Origin: Bacteroidota bacterium
GTDB lineage: Bacteria; Bacteroidota; Bacteroidia; AKYH767-A; JAHEYN01
Direction of reading: 5' to 3'
Assembly (NCBI GenBank): GCA_023251555.1
Contig: JAHEYN010000007.1
Span: 1-64,000 of the forward strand
Length of the DNA stretch: 64,000 nucleotides
Under the pieces are notes generated by a model. The model had not been told where the DNA came from, made no database searches, and saw only the letters and a program-made list of their open reading frames with translations. Of this stretch, positions 34,088 through 43,395 are shown piece after piece. Made by a program: the position numbers and the translations under genes. The first letter of the stretch is position 1. Each line of letters opens with the position of its first letter.

Positions 34088-34891
34088 TCATTCTGCTTTG
34101 TAATTAATTGCTTGCGGAAGCATTTGTAAAAACGGAAGCGCTTTGGAATAATTCAATTCTTCATAGTCCAAACCCAAACGCCTGATGTTGTTGTAATATG
34201 TTTGATGATGCTCGTAGTAATTTCTTTCTGATTGGATGAACCATGCTTTGTCTCCCAACTTTTCTGCAATGAACCATTTTTCCAAGAGCCGTGAAGTTCT
34301 TCCGTTGCCATCTTCAAACGGATGAATTTTTACGAACACCAAATGCAGCATGGAAGCAAAAAACAAAACTTCTTCAAAAGTTAATCTTGCTTTTAGCAGT
34401 GTTGCAATGTCGGCATAGAGTTTTTTTATTTCCGATTTTACCTTGTAGGGAGCAACGGCTGCATATTCAATCTTGCCGTCTCTGGTAATGACAAACATAT
34501 TTCCCGTTCTTATTTTTCCCTGCTGCGATTTTTGCAAAATATGTTTGGTGAGTTGTGTATGTGCCTGTTCCAAAGTTTTTGCAGAAAGTTTTGTTTTCTG
34601 TGCAAACAAGTATGCATCATACAAGTCGTCAATCTTTCGTGTGTAGTCGGGTTGATATTTTGTGCCAAAGCGTTTGTGTTTGATGAAAGAGTCAAGTTCA
34701 ATATTTTCTCCTTCAATCTTAGAGGAGAACACTGCGGAAACAGAAGTGTAGAAACTAAAAGTTTTAATACTCAATTCACTGTCATGCAATTTCGCAAAGT
34801 GTTGCTTTGCATTTTTATAAAAACTCTTTTTATAAAGTTCCAATAAACCTGTCGGAATTATTTTAAAGGATAATTTCATTTGGTCGTGCAT
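34088..34891 (-). CDS. Fic family protein (AMPylase-like), class II
   Basis: In this 267-residue protein, the Fic active site HPFEDGNGR is at residues 190-198, complete with the catalytic His and the phosphate-binding GNGR. An N-terminal inhibitory helix motif, S-x-x-x-E-G (SSKIEG at 56-61), is present, so the enzyme should be autoinhibited like class II Fic proteins, by glutamate 60 reaching the ATP pocket. Fic enzymes transfer AMP (or another nucleotide part) to hydroxyls of target proteins. No antitoxin gene is next to it, in line with the built-in inhibition. AT-rich surroundings and its isolation suggest it may have been acquired. Confidence 0.92.
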   Translation of the reverse strand: MHDQMKLSFKIIPTGLLELYKKSFYKNAKQHFAKLHDSELSIKTFSFYTSVSAVFSSKIEGENIELDSFIKHKRFGTKYQPDYTRKIDDLYDAYLFAQKTKLSAKTLEQAHTQLTKHILQKSQQGKIRTGNMFVITRDGKIEYAAVAPYKVKSEIKKLYADIATLLKARLTFEEVLFFASMLHLVFVKIHPFEDGNGRTSRLLEKWFIAEKLGDKAWFIQSERNYYEHHQTYYNNIRRLGLDYEELNYSKALPFLQMLPQAINYKAE

Positions 34892-35282
34892 AATTCAGTT
34901 TCAAATATCGGCATTTTCTTCTTCTTTTAATCGTAGGTATATCAGTGTAAGCATTGGCGGTAACAAGTATACACCTGCGTAAATTTACTTTTATGTACAC
35001 CAACTGCTAATATGGGAGTTATTATGCGTATTCCGGGATTTGTTTTACGCACTTTATTTTTGCATTATTCTCGTGAAAAATCAGCGATTATCATAATGCG
35101 AAATCTTCGGCTTGACTCACATAAATATTCAATTATAAATATGTTGTATATGCATATTTTTGAATAAAAAGTAACATATAAACTTTTAGGTATATTTATG
35201 ACTTACAGTATTTATATAAAATATGTTTGAACAGTAAACACACTCATACTATTATTGATTTGGGAAATTAAAACCTGATCAC
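34892..35282. other. 391-bp gap upstream of the propeller array
   Basis: No gene is seen. The gap is AT-rich, holds a 7-bp inverted repeat (GCATTAT at 35062-35068, ATAATGC at 35093-35099) and ends with the promoter-like block at 35200-35229. It separates the minus-strand genes from the plus-strand array. Confidence 0.6.
35200..35229 (+). promoter_or_regulatory. Promoter-like block of the propeller array
   Basis: GACTTACAG (35200-35208), nine bases later AAAATATGTTTG (35218-35229), which includes a TATGTTTG -7 box 53 nt before the ATG. The same pair of motifs occurs at 41086-41115. Confidence 0.6.
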
Positions 35283-38200
35283 ATGAAGCAATATTGTTAC
35301 CTTATTCTTTGCACATCCTTGTTTTTTTACGAGGCAGCAAATGCAACTGTTGTAACCATAGGCACTGCTGCCAGTTCGGACAACAATATTCCCATCCTGA
35401 TTACCGCGGGGGCCAGTACTACGAAATACACGGATTTTGTGGGAATTATATACAGTGGTGAATTAACTGCCGCCGGGGCCATTTCCGGGGTTATCAACTC
35501 CATTTCCTTTTATAAATATACTGCGTATGGTTATACTGCCGGAAACCTGAACCTCAGCATCTACATGGTACACACCACCCAGTTCGGAATTTCCACATCT
35601 GCATCATGGGATACCCAGTTTGCAGCCGATAATCCTACTCTTGTATACAGCACAACCACGGGGAGCATAACTGCAGTCGCCGGCTGGAAGACCTTTACTA
35701 CCAATGGCGCATTTACGTGGAATGGCACAGACCATGTCAAAATATACTTGCGGGCATACAAACCCAGCAATGGACCCACTTCTTTTCCAACCTGGGCTGT
35801 TAATACAACGATGGCTAAACCGGATGGAGCAGCATGGACAGGAACAGCCTCTCCTCCCGGTACTCCTGCTCCTATAGCCAGAAGGCCCCAGATGCAGCTT
35901 GATATATCCACTCCTAAAGTTGACGCGGGGATCAGTGCCGTAACCGGCCCCGCCAACCCTTTTGCATCAGGAGGAACATATAATGTGGATGTAACACTTA
36001 ATTACTTTAACAATTCTTTCTGTACCACCGCCAACATGACCGGTGCCACCATCAACTGGGAAGTTGATGGCGTTGCACAGGTTTCTTATAGCTGGTCGGG
36101 CAGCGTGGCGATTGGCGCCAGCACGACTGCCACCATCGGTTCTTTTAACTTTTCGGCACAGACGCATACGATAAAAGCCTGGACATCAAACCCTAACGGC
36201 GCAGGCGATGCCGTGACCTCGAATGATACGGCTTATATTGTGCTCACCTGCTCATCCGCTCCTGTCGCGGATGTGGACTGGGCAACGCAATCCGTGACAA
36301 TAGACTTTGATAAAGATTGTCCTTCCTCTGCAGCCATGTACACTTTTAATCTTTCTACCGGCAATGACCCCAATTCAAGAATCTGCAGTTACTCTTCCAG
36401 CGGAACCGTTGGAGGAACGGTAAGTATTACATTCCCTGCAGGAACTGCATTCCAGACTCTCGGAGGAACTTTTAATGGTGTTACACTCGGTACCATCACT
36501 CCTTCGGGAACAACGCTTACTTTTAATGTTCCGGGCACTTCTCCGTTACTGGTTAATACCAACTCTTCAATTACAATAATTATAAAAGGGATATTAAACC
36601 CTCCGGCAGGAAGTTACAATTTTGCCGTCAACACTATTAAGGTGAAAAACCTCAGCGGGGGATGGGATCAGCACAGCACTGCTGCTATTCCCATCACCAT
36701 TAATTCATGTACATTCTCACAAACTGCATTTGTAGTCAAATTTGATCAGAGTGCAGCCAATTTCAGAACCGGTTCAGTGATGCAGGCATCCAACGGGAAT
36801 TACTTTGTCGAGGGAATACTCACTTCCCTTTTTCTTGCCTGCCTGGATAACCAGGGGAATTTTTTATGGTCCAATGGTTACACGGGAGGAGACGGCTTGT
36901 CTACAATGGTGCAAAGTACGGATGGGAATATTGTTTTATCCGATGGTGGTTCATGGAATACATACAAGCTATTTAAGGTTGATGCTTCTAACGGCAACGT
37001 TATGTGGGGGTCTGCCTATACGGGATCTACAGATATTAATGCACAGGAAATAGGAGGAATCATCATCAGGACAACAGATGGAGGGTATCTGCTGGGTGGA
37101 GGTGCTAATTACTGGCATGGAAATGTTGGCGGGGAAGCATATTTGGTCAAAACGAACGCAAACGGCACCTGGCAATGGGATAAGGCCTATGTGGGTACTG
37201 GTACGGCAAGTTCCGGCGGCATGGGCTGCATAAGGCAGACAACAGATGGAGGCTTTGTTATGGCAGGAAGTTCAACTATGTATGCGCCGGGTTATTCCAA
37301 TAGTCTTTTTGTGGTAAAAGCAAACAGCGTTGGTACATTTCAATGGGCGAAAGCCTATGGTGAGACCTCAAGAAATGACTGGGCCAAGGATATACGGCAG
37401 ACGACTGACGGCGGATATATGGTCCTGGGTAATTCCTATCCCGGAGGCCCCACCACAGAAAGCACTCCGGTTTTGATTAAGATCAATGCTTCCGGAACAA
37501 TGCAGTGGGTGAAAAAATACGGGGGAGTCAAGAGGGAAGAAGGGGTTTCAATAGTACAGAGTACAGACGGAAACTTTGTAATATTGGGGCATACGCAAAC
37601 CTATAACATAGGAGGCAACCTTCTGATGGATCCTTCCCTGATGAAAACAGACCCCAATGGAAATGTTTTATGGGCAAGATCCTATGGAGGAACTACCAGC
37701 GATTACATATATGGGGCATCCCATCAGCAGCTTGCGCTGACTGCCGATGGAGGTTATTTCTTTGCATACACTACGGCTGTTACAGGACCTTCTGCTGAAT
37801 ACATCACTGTTGTCAAGACTGATGCCAACGGCTTCACAGCCTGCAACCAGCAAGCCTTTCTCCCCTCAGTTACAGATGCCACATCTCTTTTTATGACTGT
37901 GAATGCTACTCCTGCTGAGATGAACGGAGGGTCCCCCGCAGGAGCTCTGACATATACCGCTTCCTCACTGAATAACTATTCATCTGTATGCGTTCCCATA
38001 GTTTTACCGGTAGAAGTGCTTTCCCTTTCCGGTTACAGCAGGAATGATATGAATGTACTTGAATGGATAACAGCCAGCGAACTGAATAATGATTATTTCA
38101 GCGTTGAAAGAAGTGATGAGGGGGATTTTTTTGAAAGCATAGGAAAAGTAAAAGGATCGGGAAACGCAACATTCCCCCGGGATTATTCATTCACAGATAT

Positions 38201-38552
38201 CTCTCATGGCGGGAAGGGAGTGGTCTATTACCGCCTCAGGCAGGTTGACTTTGACGGGAACTACGCTTACTCAAACATAATATCAATCACCCGATCACCC
38301 GATCACTCAATCACCATTTATCCTGTGCCTGCCCGGGGAGAACTGGTTTATGAAATTTATTCGGATGAAAAATCGGAAAAGGAAGTTTCAGTCATTGATT
38401 TGATTGGAAGTGAAGTATTGAATGAACGCATTAAGGTGGTGAGAGGCAGAAATACATTCAGGCTTGACATTAATAATCTCTCGCAGGGAGCTTATATAAT
38501 GAAGATAAACGACAACTGCGGGCAGCGCCAGGAAAAATTTATAAAACAATAA
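35283..38552 (+). CDS. T9SS-exported protein with seven TDGGY-type propeller repeats
   Basis: This 1089-residue protein has a signal peptide ending near AANAT. An N-terminal beta-rich domain (about 25-200) is followed by a CARDB-like domain (VDAGISAVTGPANPFASGGTY onward). Then come seven repeats of about 50-60 residues between 480 and 880 with the pattern Q-T-T-D-G-G-x...G...L-x-K-T-D-x-x-G-x-x-x-W, probably a seven-bladed beta-propeller. Next is the linker shared across the array (LPVEVLSLSGYSRNDMNVLEW, FSVERSDEG, YYRLRQVDFDGNY), and finally a type A sorting domain (ITIYPVPARGELVYE, DLIGSEVL, GAYIMKI, ends EKFIKQ). It is the first gene of the array, 11 nt before the next. It is surface-exported; ligand binding is inferred. 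Confidence 0.88.
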   Translation: MKQYCYLILCTSLFFYEAANATVVTIGTAASSDNNIPILITAGASTTKYTDFVGIIYSGELTAAGAISGVINSISFYKYTAYGYTAGNLNLSIYMVHTTQFGISTSASWDTQFAADNPTLVYSTTTGSITAVAGWKTFTTNGAFTWNGTDHVKIYLRAYKPSNGPTSFPTWAVNTTMAKPDGAAWTGTASPPGTPAPIARRPQMQLDISTPKVDAGISAVTGPANPFASGGTYNVDVTLNYFNNSFCTTANMTGATINWEVDGVAQVSYSWSGSVAIGASTTATIGSFNFSAQTHTIKAWTSNPNGAGDAVTSNDTAYIVLTCSSAPVADVDWATQSVTIDFDKDCPSSAAMYTFNLSTGNDPNSRICSYSSSGTVGGTVSITFPAGTAFQTLGGTFNGVTLGTITPSGTTLTFNVPGTSPLLVNTNSSITIIIKGILNPPAGSYNFAVNTIKVKNLSGGWDQHSTAAIPITINSCTFSQTAFVVKFDQSAANFRTGSVMQASNGNYFVEGILTSLFLACLDNQGNFLWSNGYTGGDGLSTMVQSTDGNIVLSDGGSWNTYKLFKVDASNGNVMWGSAYTGSTDINAQEIGGIIIRTTDGGYLLGGGANYWHGNVGGEAYLVKTNANGTWQWDKAYVGTGTASSGGMGCIRQTTDGGFVMAGSSTMYAPGYSNSLFVVKANSVGTFQWAKAYGETSRNDWAKDIRQTTDGGYMVLGNSYPGGPTTESTPVLIKINASGTMQWVKKYGGVKREEGVSIVQSTDGNFVILGHTQTYNIGGNLLMDPSLMKTDPNGNVLWARSYGGTTSDYIYGASHQQLALTADGGYFFAYTTAVTGPSAEYITVVKTDANGFTACNQQAFLPSVTDATSLFMTVNATPAEMNGGSPAGALTYTASSLNNYSSVCVPIVLPVEVLSLSGYSRNDMNVLEWITASELNNDYFSVERSDEGDFFESIGKVKGSGNATFPRDYSFTDISHGGKGVVYYRLRQVDFDGNYAYSNIISITRSPDHSITIYPVPARGELVYEIYSDEKSEKEVSVIDLIGSEVLNERIKVVRGRNTFRLDINNLSQGAYIMKINDNCGQRQEKFIKQ

Positions 38553-38563
38553 CCCTCTGATTT

Positions 38564-40594
38564 ATGAAAAAGACGATATGCTATGTCGTACCATTTGCAC
38601 TCTTTTGCTTATCCTTAGTTCCTTCAGCATCTTCCGGGCAGGGTTCCGTGATATGGGCAACTTATTATGGCTCTACCGATGAAGATGATTCGGAAGGCAT
38701 CACCACAGATCCGTGGGGAAATGTTTTTCTTGCCGGCACCACTACAAGTGGATCAGGCATTGCAACAGCCGGTGCTTACCAGACCTTTCTTGCGACGAAT
38801 CCCTTCCCGCCCAGCTACGATGCGTTTCTTGCCAAGTTCGGCACGGGGGGGAATCTCCTGTGGTGTACATATTTCGGCGGAACGAATAATGAAAATGCAT
38901 ACGCCACTGCTTCGGATATTAATGGAAACGTATACATGAGCGGATATACCACCAGCTCTTCCGGAGTTGCTTCGGCAGGGGCGTTTAAGACCAGCTACAG
39001 TGGCGGGGTGGACGCATTTCTTGTGAAGTTCAATTCAGCCGGAACTTTCCAGTGGTCAACCTATTACGGGGGTACCGGCGACGACCGCGGCTATGGTCTT
39101 TCTACGGATGCCTCCGGGAATGCATATCTTGCCGGGACTTGCGCAAGCGCTGCCAATATTGCCTCCGGTGGCTTCCAGACTACTTATGGCGGAGCATCAG
39201 ATGCATATCTCGTTAAGTTTACTTCTGCGGGAGCCCGTGTGTGGGCCACTTATTATGGAGGCAGCGGCTTTGAATACGGTTATTGTACCGCTATAGAGCC
39301 TGCTTCAGGGAATGTATACCTTGCCGGTGAAACCGGGAGTGCCGCCGGTATCGCTACGGCAGGAGCATATAAAACCACGAACAGCGGCGGCGGTGATGCT
39401 TTCGTTGTGAAATTTGACCCTTCGGGCGGCCGGTTATGGGGCACCTATTATGGCGGAACCAGTTCCGAGGAGGCTTTTGGTATTGCCACAGATGCTACTC
39501 TCAGCTTATATATGGGAGGGAGTACGGCAAGCAGCACAGGCATTGCGTCTCCTTCAGGTTTTAAAACAAATTATGGAGGAGTGGCAGATGCATATCTGGT
39601 AAAGTTCGATGCATCCGGCGTGCGGCAATGGGCAACATACTACGGGCAGTCGGATCCCGAAGAGATGATCCGCACCTGTGTCGCCACAGACCCCGCTTCC
39701 GGGAATGTCTTTCTTGTCGGGGATACATACAACGCCTCAACAGGCAATCCTTCGGGCATGGCTTACTTAGGCTACCAGTTAAACCTGAACGGGTATGAAA
39801 ATGAGTTCATGGTTACTTTCGATCCTAACGGGAACCGCAACTGTGCCACTTATTATGGATTCAATGAGGAGGAGGCCGGAAAAGTGGCTATGGATGGAAA
39901 CGGGAATGTATATATGGTGGGACATACAAGCAGTCCCGGAATGGCTACCCCGGGCGGATTCCAGACCGATTTTGCCGGTGGCCCTTCCGATGCATACGTG
40001 GTGAAATTTGCTGCCTGTATCGTGTTGCCCGTGGAGCTGGTTTCTTTCAGGGCAAGGCAGACCATTCCTTCTGAAATACTTACCTCATGGGTTACGGCAA
40101 GCGAAACAAATAACGACTACTTTATACTCGAACGGAGTACAGACGGAGTGTATTTTGAACCCGTTGCGAAAATAAAGGGGGCCGGTAACAGCACCACTGA
40201 AAGGAAGTATGAGTTTACCGATCACGTTCCTGCCGTAAACACCAAACAACAAACCCTGTACTATCGCCTTAAGCAGTATGACTATAACGACAATTACACG
40301 TATTCCCGGGTTATCTCCATGAGCAACAAAGCCAGGAGTCGTGCGGTGAATGTTTATCCTAATCCTTCCGGCGGGGATATAAGCTGCGAGTTCTATAGCA
40401 GCCTGACCACTCCGGCAACAATTACCGTAAGAGATATCTTCGGGAATATAATGCAGCAAAAGAAAATTTTAAAACCTTCAAAAGGATTGAATACCATTCC
40501 GCTTGAAGTAACTTCCCTTTCAGGCGGTATGTATTTCATCCAGGTTGATTATGATCTCAGCCAGGTACAATTAGTGAAGTTTGTTAAACAATAA
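38564..40594 (+). CDS. T9SS-exported protein with seven SBBP-like propeller repeats
   Basis: This 676-residue protein has a signal peptide ending near SASSGQG. Seven repeats of about 60 residues follow, each starting near W-x-T-Y-Y-G-G and containing G-N-V-Y-L-A-G-x-T and D-A-x-L-V-K-F, the SBBP/beta-propeller type. They are followed by the common linker (LPVELVSFRARQTIPSEI, NNDYFILERSTDG) and a sorting domain (VNVYPNPSGGDISCEFY, DIFGNIMQ, GGMYFIQV, ends VKFVKQ). Its N-terminal repeats are close in type to those of 61441-63450 at the far end of the array, but they share no obvious DNA identity. The gap to the upstream gene is 11 nt, so it is probably cotranscribed. Confidence 0.88.
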   Translation: MKKTICYVVPFALFCLSLVPSASSGQGSVIWATYYGSTDEDDSEGITTDPWGNVFLAGTTTSGSGIATAGAYQTFLATNPFPPSYDAFLAKFGTGGNLLWCTYFGGTNNENAYATASDINGNVYMSGYTTSSSGVASAGAFKTSYSGGVDAFLVKFNSAGTFQWSTYYGGTGDDRGYGLSTDASGNAYLAGTCASAANIASGGFQTTYGGASDAYLVKFTSAGARVWATYYGGSGFEYGYCTAIEPASGNVYLAGETGSAAGIATAGAYKTTNSGGGDAFVVKFDPSGGRLWGTYYGGTSSEEAFGIATDATLSLYMGGSTASSTGIASPSGFKTNYGGVADAYLVKFDASGVRQWATYYGQSDPEEMIRTCVATDPASGNVFLVGDTYNASTGNPSGMAYLGYQLNLNGYENEFMVTFDPNGNRNCATYYGFNEEEAGKVAMDGNGNVYMVGHTSSPGMATPGGFQTDFAGGPSDAYVVKFAACIVLPVELVSFRARQTIPSEILTSWVTASETNNDYFILERSTDGVYFEPVAKIKGAGNSTTERKYEFTDHVPAVNTKQQTLYYRLKQYDYNDNYTYSRVISMSNKARSRAVNVYPNPSGGDISCEFYSSLTTPATITVRDIFGNIMQQKKILKPSKGLNTIPLEVTSLSGGMYFIQVDYDLSQVQLVKFVKQ

Positions 40595-40609
40595 AAACAA
40601 AATTTAATA

Positions 40610-40825
40610 ATGATAGGATTTCATTTTGCAGACGGGTTCATGGATTTCGATGCATGGAGCCTTGATGGATACGGCACTCCTGTATATGCTTCTCAGGAAA
40701 AGAAGAATGGGAAAAATCCGGCTAAGAGAATGTATTCACCATCAAAGAAAAACAAGCGTCGGGGCCCCCGGAAAACAGCCCCCGGTTCATTGCCGTATCA
40801 TCATATGCAGGGCCCCGGTTTTTAG
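40610..40825 (+). CDS. Mini-protein with MIG-x-x-FADGF start, copy 1
   Basis: This 71-residue unknown protein begins 15 nt after the preceding T9SS gene. Its first 21 residues, MIGFHFADGFMDFDAWSLDG, are closely matched by the mini-protein at 41164-41340; the remainder is rich in Lys, Arg and Pro (KKNKRRGPRKTAPG) and very basic. There is no signal peptide, so it should stay in the cytoplasm. The shared acidic-aromatic head with a basic tail suggests binding of a nucleic acid or a charged partner, but that is speculation. Conservation between the two copies is the main evidence that it is translated. Confidence 0.55.
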   Translation: MIGFHFADGFMDFDAWSLDGYGTPVYASQEKKNGKNPAKRMYSPSKKNKRRGPRKTAPGSLPYHHMQGPGF

Positions 40826-41163
40826 AGCGTACCTCCACCCACTTTATTATTTTCAAACTATAACGCCTTCCGGACTTTTTGGCGCTGTACTATTTCCCGG
40901 CGGTCAGGGGGAATGTTCTCAGTTATAGTATCAGAGACGGGTGGCATTAATCCCATGGCCACGAAATCATCAGATCATTGTATATAGAAGGTTGTCCCCG
41001 CCTCAATATCTGACTTTCAGTTTAATTTTTATAAAAATATCGTTTTATGTCTTAAAATGCATAATATTTATGTGTATTATATTCAGACTTACAGCCATAG
41101 AGAAAATATGTTTTGTAAAAAGCGTATACCTGCAGGTAAATTGCTTTAAATAACAATCAAAAA
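40826..41163. other. 338-bp gap with second promoter-like block
   Basis: No convincing gene. The last 130 bp are AT-rich and end in the promoter-like block at 41086-41115, so transcription may restart here inside the array. Confidence 0.6.
41086..41115 (+). promoter_or_regulatory. Promoter-like block inside the array
   Basis: GACTTACAG (41086-41094), eight bases later AAAATATGTTTTG (41103-41115); the same elements as at 35200-35229, with one additional T in the -7-like box. It sits 48 nt before mini-protein copy 2. Confidence 0.5.
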
Positions 41164-41340
41164 ATGATAGGATTACAATTTGCAGACGGATTCAGGGATT
41201 TCGATATGTGGATCCTTGAAGGTACAGAAGTTCCCCCTTTATACCGTATTGCCATAAAAAACAGGGAAGTTAAACACCCGCCCAGAAAAGGAAACGGACA
41301 TGGGAAAAAAGAGAACTCCCGGAAAGTTATAAAAAAGTAA
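41164..41340 (+). CDS. Mini-protein with MIG-x-x-FADGF start, copy 2
   Basis: This 58-residue protein starts MIGLQFADGFRDFDMWILEG and ends in a basic tail (KHPPRKGNGHGKK, RKVIKK). It is a paralogue of the mini-protein at 40610-40825: identical at MIG, FADGF, DFD, W, L and G, while the tails share only composition. It has no signal peptide. It lies 48 nt after a promoter-like block and 30 nt before the next T9SS gene, so it may be the leader gene of a sub-operon. I do not recognise the family. Confidence 0.55.
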   Translation: MIGLQFADGFRDFDMWILEGTEVPPLYRIAIKNREVKHPPRKGNGHGKKENSRKVIKK

Positions 41341-41370
41341 TAATTGTTCCTCTTGGAAAGATATAAAGTA

Positions 41371-43371
41371 ATGACCAGGGTGATAATTTTCCTGGCATTC
41401 CCGTATTATTCGCATGCACAGTGGTCCACTAACTCAGCTGTAAATAATGTCCTGAGTGTTGCTGCCAACAACCAGTGGAACGTCGCGACCAACAACCAGT
41501 GGAAGCAGTTTATCATCAGCGACGGAAGCGGGGGAGCTATTGTCGTGTGGAAAGATGAACGTAACGGAACTACAAACGGGGATGTCTTTGCGCAGCGGAT
41601 AGATGTGAACGGTGTAGTGCAATGGACTACAGATGGGGTGGCAATCTGTACTCAGCCTTATGACCAGCTTTTTCCTACGCTCACAACCGATGGATCCGGC
41701 GGCGCGATCATTACCTGGTATGATTGCAGGAGATTCGCCAGCACTTCCACCACCGACATCTATGCACAGCGGATCAGTTCCGCCGGCGTGCCTCAATGGG
41801 CAACAGACGGGGTGGTTATCTGTACCCAGCTGGCCAATAAAAGCCAACAGTATCCGAACATCACAAGTGACGGAAGCGGAGGAGCTATCATTACCTGGTA
41901 TGGCCTGAGGAATTCCGGGCCCTTAACCAATGAAATTTATGCACAGCGCATTGACGGCAGCGGAAATGTCCTCTGGCCGGTCAACGGAGTGTCAATATGC
42001 TCGGCAACCAATAGCCAGTATTATCCCACTATTGCTTCTGACGGTGCGGGCGGAGCTATTATCTCCTGGTATGATTACCGCAGTTCCTCCAATTATGATA
42101 TTTACGCCCAGCGGGTGGATGGAAGCGGAGTGGTTCAATGGGCTACGGACGGGCTGGCGGTTTGCACTGCAATAAACAATAACTGGAAGCAAACAATGAT
42201 CAGCGATGGATCCGGGGGTGCAATTATAGTATGGCATGATTACAGAGCCGGTGCCACCGCCGATATCTATGCCCAGAGGGTGGATGCCTCAGGGGTAATG
42301 CAATGGACAACCGACGGAGTCGCAATATGTACCGCTGCCAATGACCAGAGTATCCCGACCATGATAACAGACGGATCGGGAGGATGTATCATTACATGGC
42401 ATGATGCGAGAGTCGCTGGCAACGACGATGTCTATGCCCAGCGGGTAAATGCATCGGGTGCAGTTCAGTGGACAGCAGACGGGATTGCAATATGTGCGGC
42501 AACAGGGAGTCAGCACAGTCCGACTATAATCAGCGACGGAAGCGGGGGTGCTTATATTACATGGTATGATCTCAGGAATGGAACCAACTGGGATGTTTAT
42601 GCCCAGAGAATAAACCTTTCGGGTGTTTCCCAGTGGATAACCGACGGCGTGGATATATGCACCGCAGCAGGCAACCAGTGGTATCCGCAGCTGGCGCCTT
42701 CAACATGCGGGGCTATTATTGCCTGGCATGATTACCGCGGGGGAACTTATAATGATATGTATGCCCAGCAGGTGAGTCCTGCCGGCGTCCTCGGTGGTAC
42801 ATGCCCCCTTCCCCTTGAATTGATTTTGTTTACCGCTCATTATTCAGGCCGGGAAAATATCCTCGAATGGAAAACCGGTTCCGAAATCAACAATGATTTT
42901 TTTGCTGTCGAAAGAAGTTATGACGGGAAAAATTTTGAGGAAATCGGAAAAGTAAGGGGGGCAGGAAACGCATCAGTTCCCCGGAACTACTCATTCACCG
43001 ATCCGCACGCCCTTTCCAAGAGAATGGAGGCCGGTGAAGAGGTATACTACCGCCTGAAGCAGGTTGACTTTGACGGGCGTTTCATATACTCCAATACAGT
43101 CTCAGTCACCCGGCCGCTCAATCATCAAATCAGTGTTTACCCCATTCCCTCCGGGAAGGAAGTAACCTGCTCGTTTTATTCAAGTGGAAAGTCAGAGGTG
43201 AAAATAGTCGTGTCAGATTTAATGGGGAGTATTCTCATGAGTGAAAATCGCTGTGTTGTGAGCGGCGAGAACAGCTTCCGCATGGATATATCCCGTCTCC
43301 CTCATGGAATATATTTCATCATTGTAAGTGATGGTTTAAAACAGGATCAGACAAGATTTATTAAAGAATAA
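41371..43371 (+). CDS. T9SS-exported protein with eight DGSGGA/YAQR repeats
   Basis: It has 666 residues from the ATG at 41371 (a TTG at 41344 is in frame but gives a poorer signal peptide). The signal is MTRVIIFLAFPYYSHAQ. Eight repeats of about 50-55 residues follow, each with S-D-G-S-G-G-A-I-I-x-W-x-D-x-R, then D-I-Y-A-Q-R and G-x-x-Q-W-x-T-D-G-x-x-I-C; the eighth is degenerate. The pattern suits a beta-propeller, but the family is not one I can name. The common linker (LPLELILFTAHYSGRENILEW, YYRLKQVDFDGRF) and a sorting domain (ISVYPIPSGKEVTCSFY, DLMGSILM, GIYFIIV, ends TRFIKE) close it. Confidence 0.85.
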   Translation: MTRVIIFLAFPYYSHAQWSTNSAVNNVLSVAANNQWNVATNNQWKQFIISDGSGGAIVVWKDERNGTTNGDVFAQRIDVNGVVQWTTDGVAICTQPYDQLFPTLTTDGSGGAIITWYDCRRFASTSTTDIYAQRISSAGVPQWATDGVVICTQLANKSQQYPNITSDGSGGAIITWYGLRNSGPLTNEIYAQRIDGSGNVLWPVNGVSICSATNSQYYPTIASDGAGGAIISWYDYRSSSNYDIYAQRVDGSGVVQWATDGLAVCTAINNNWKQTMISDGSGGAIIVWHDYRAGATADIYAQRVDASGVMQWTTDGVAICTAANDQSIPTMITDGSGGCIITWHDARVAGNDDVYAQRVNASGAVQWTADGIAICAATGSQHSPTIISDGSGGAYITWYDLRNGTNWDVYAQRINLSGVSQWITDGVDICTAAGNQWYPQLAPSTCGAIIAWHDYRGGTYNDMYAQQVSPAGVLGGTCPLPLELILFTAHYSGRENILEWKTGSEINNDFFAVERSYDGKNFEEIGKVRGAGNASVPRNYSFTDPHALSKRMEAGEEVYYRLKQVDFDGRFIYSNTVSVTRPLNHQISVYPIPSGKEVTCSFYSSGKSEVKIVVSDLMGSILMSENRCVVSGENSFRMDISRLPHGIYFIIVSDGLKQDQTRFIKE

Positions 43372-43395
43372 CTCTAAAATTTCAACCCTATTATT

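Noticed and set aside
41344-41370. TTG start for the T9SS gene at 41371
   Set aside because: The ATG at 41371 gives a proper signal peptide directly and leaves a normal gap to the mini-protein gene.
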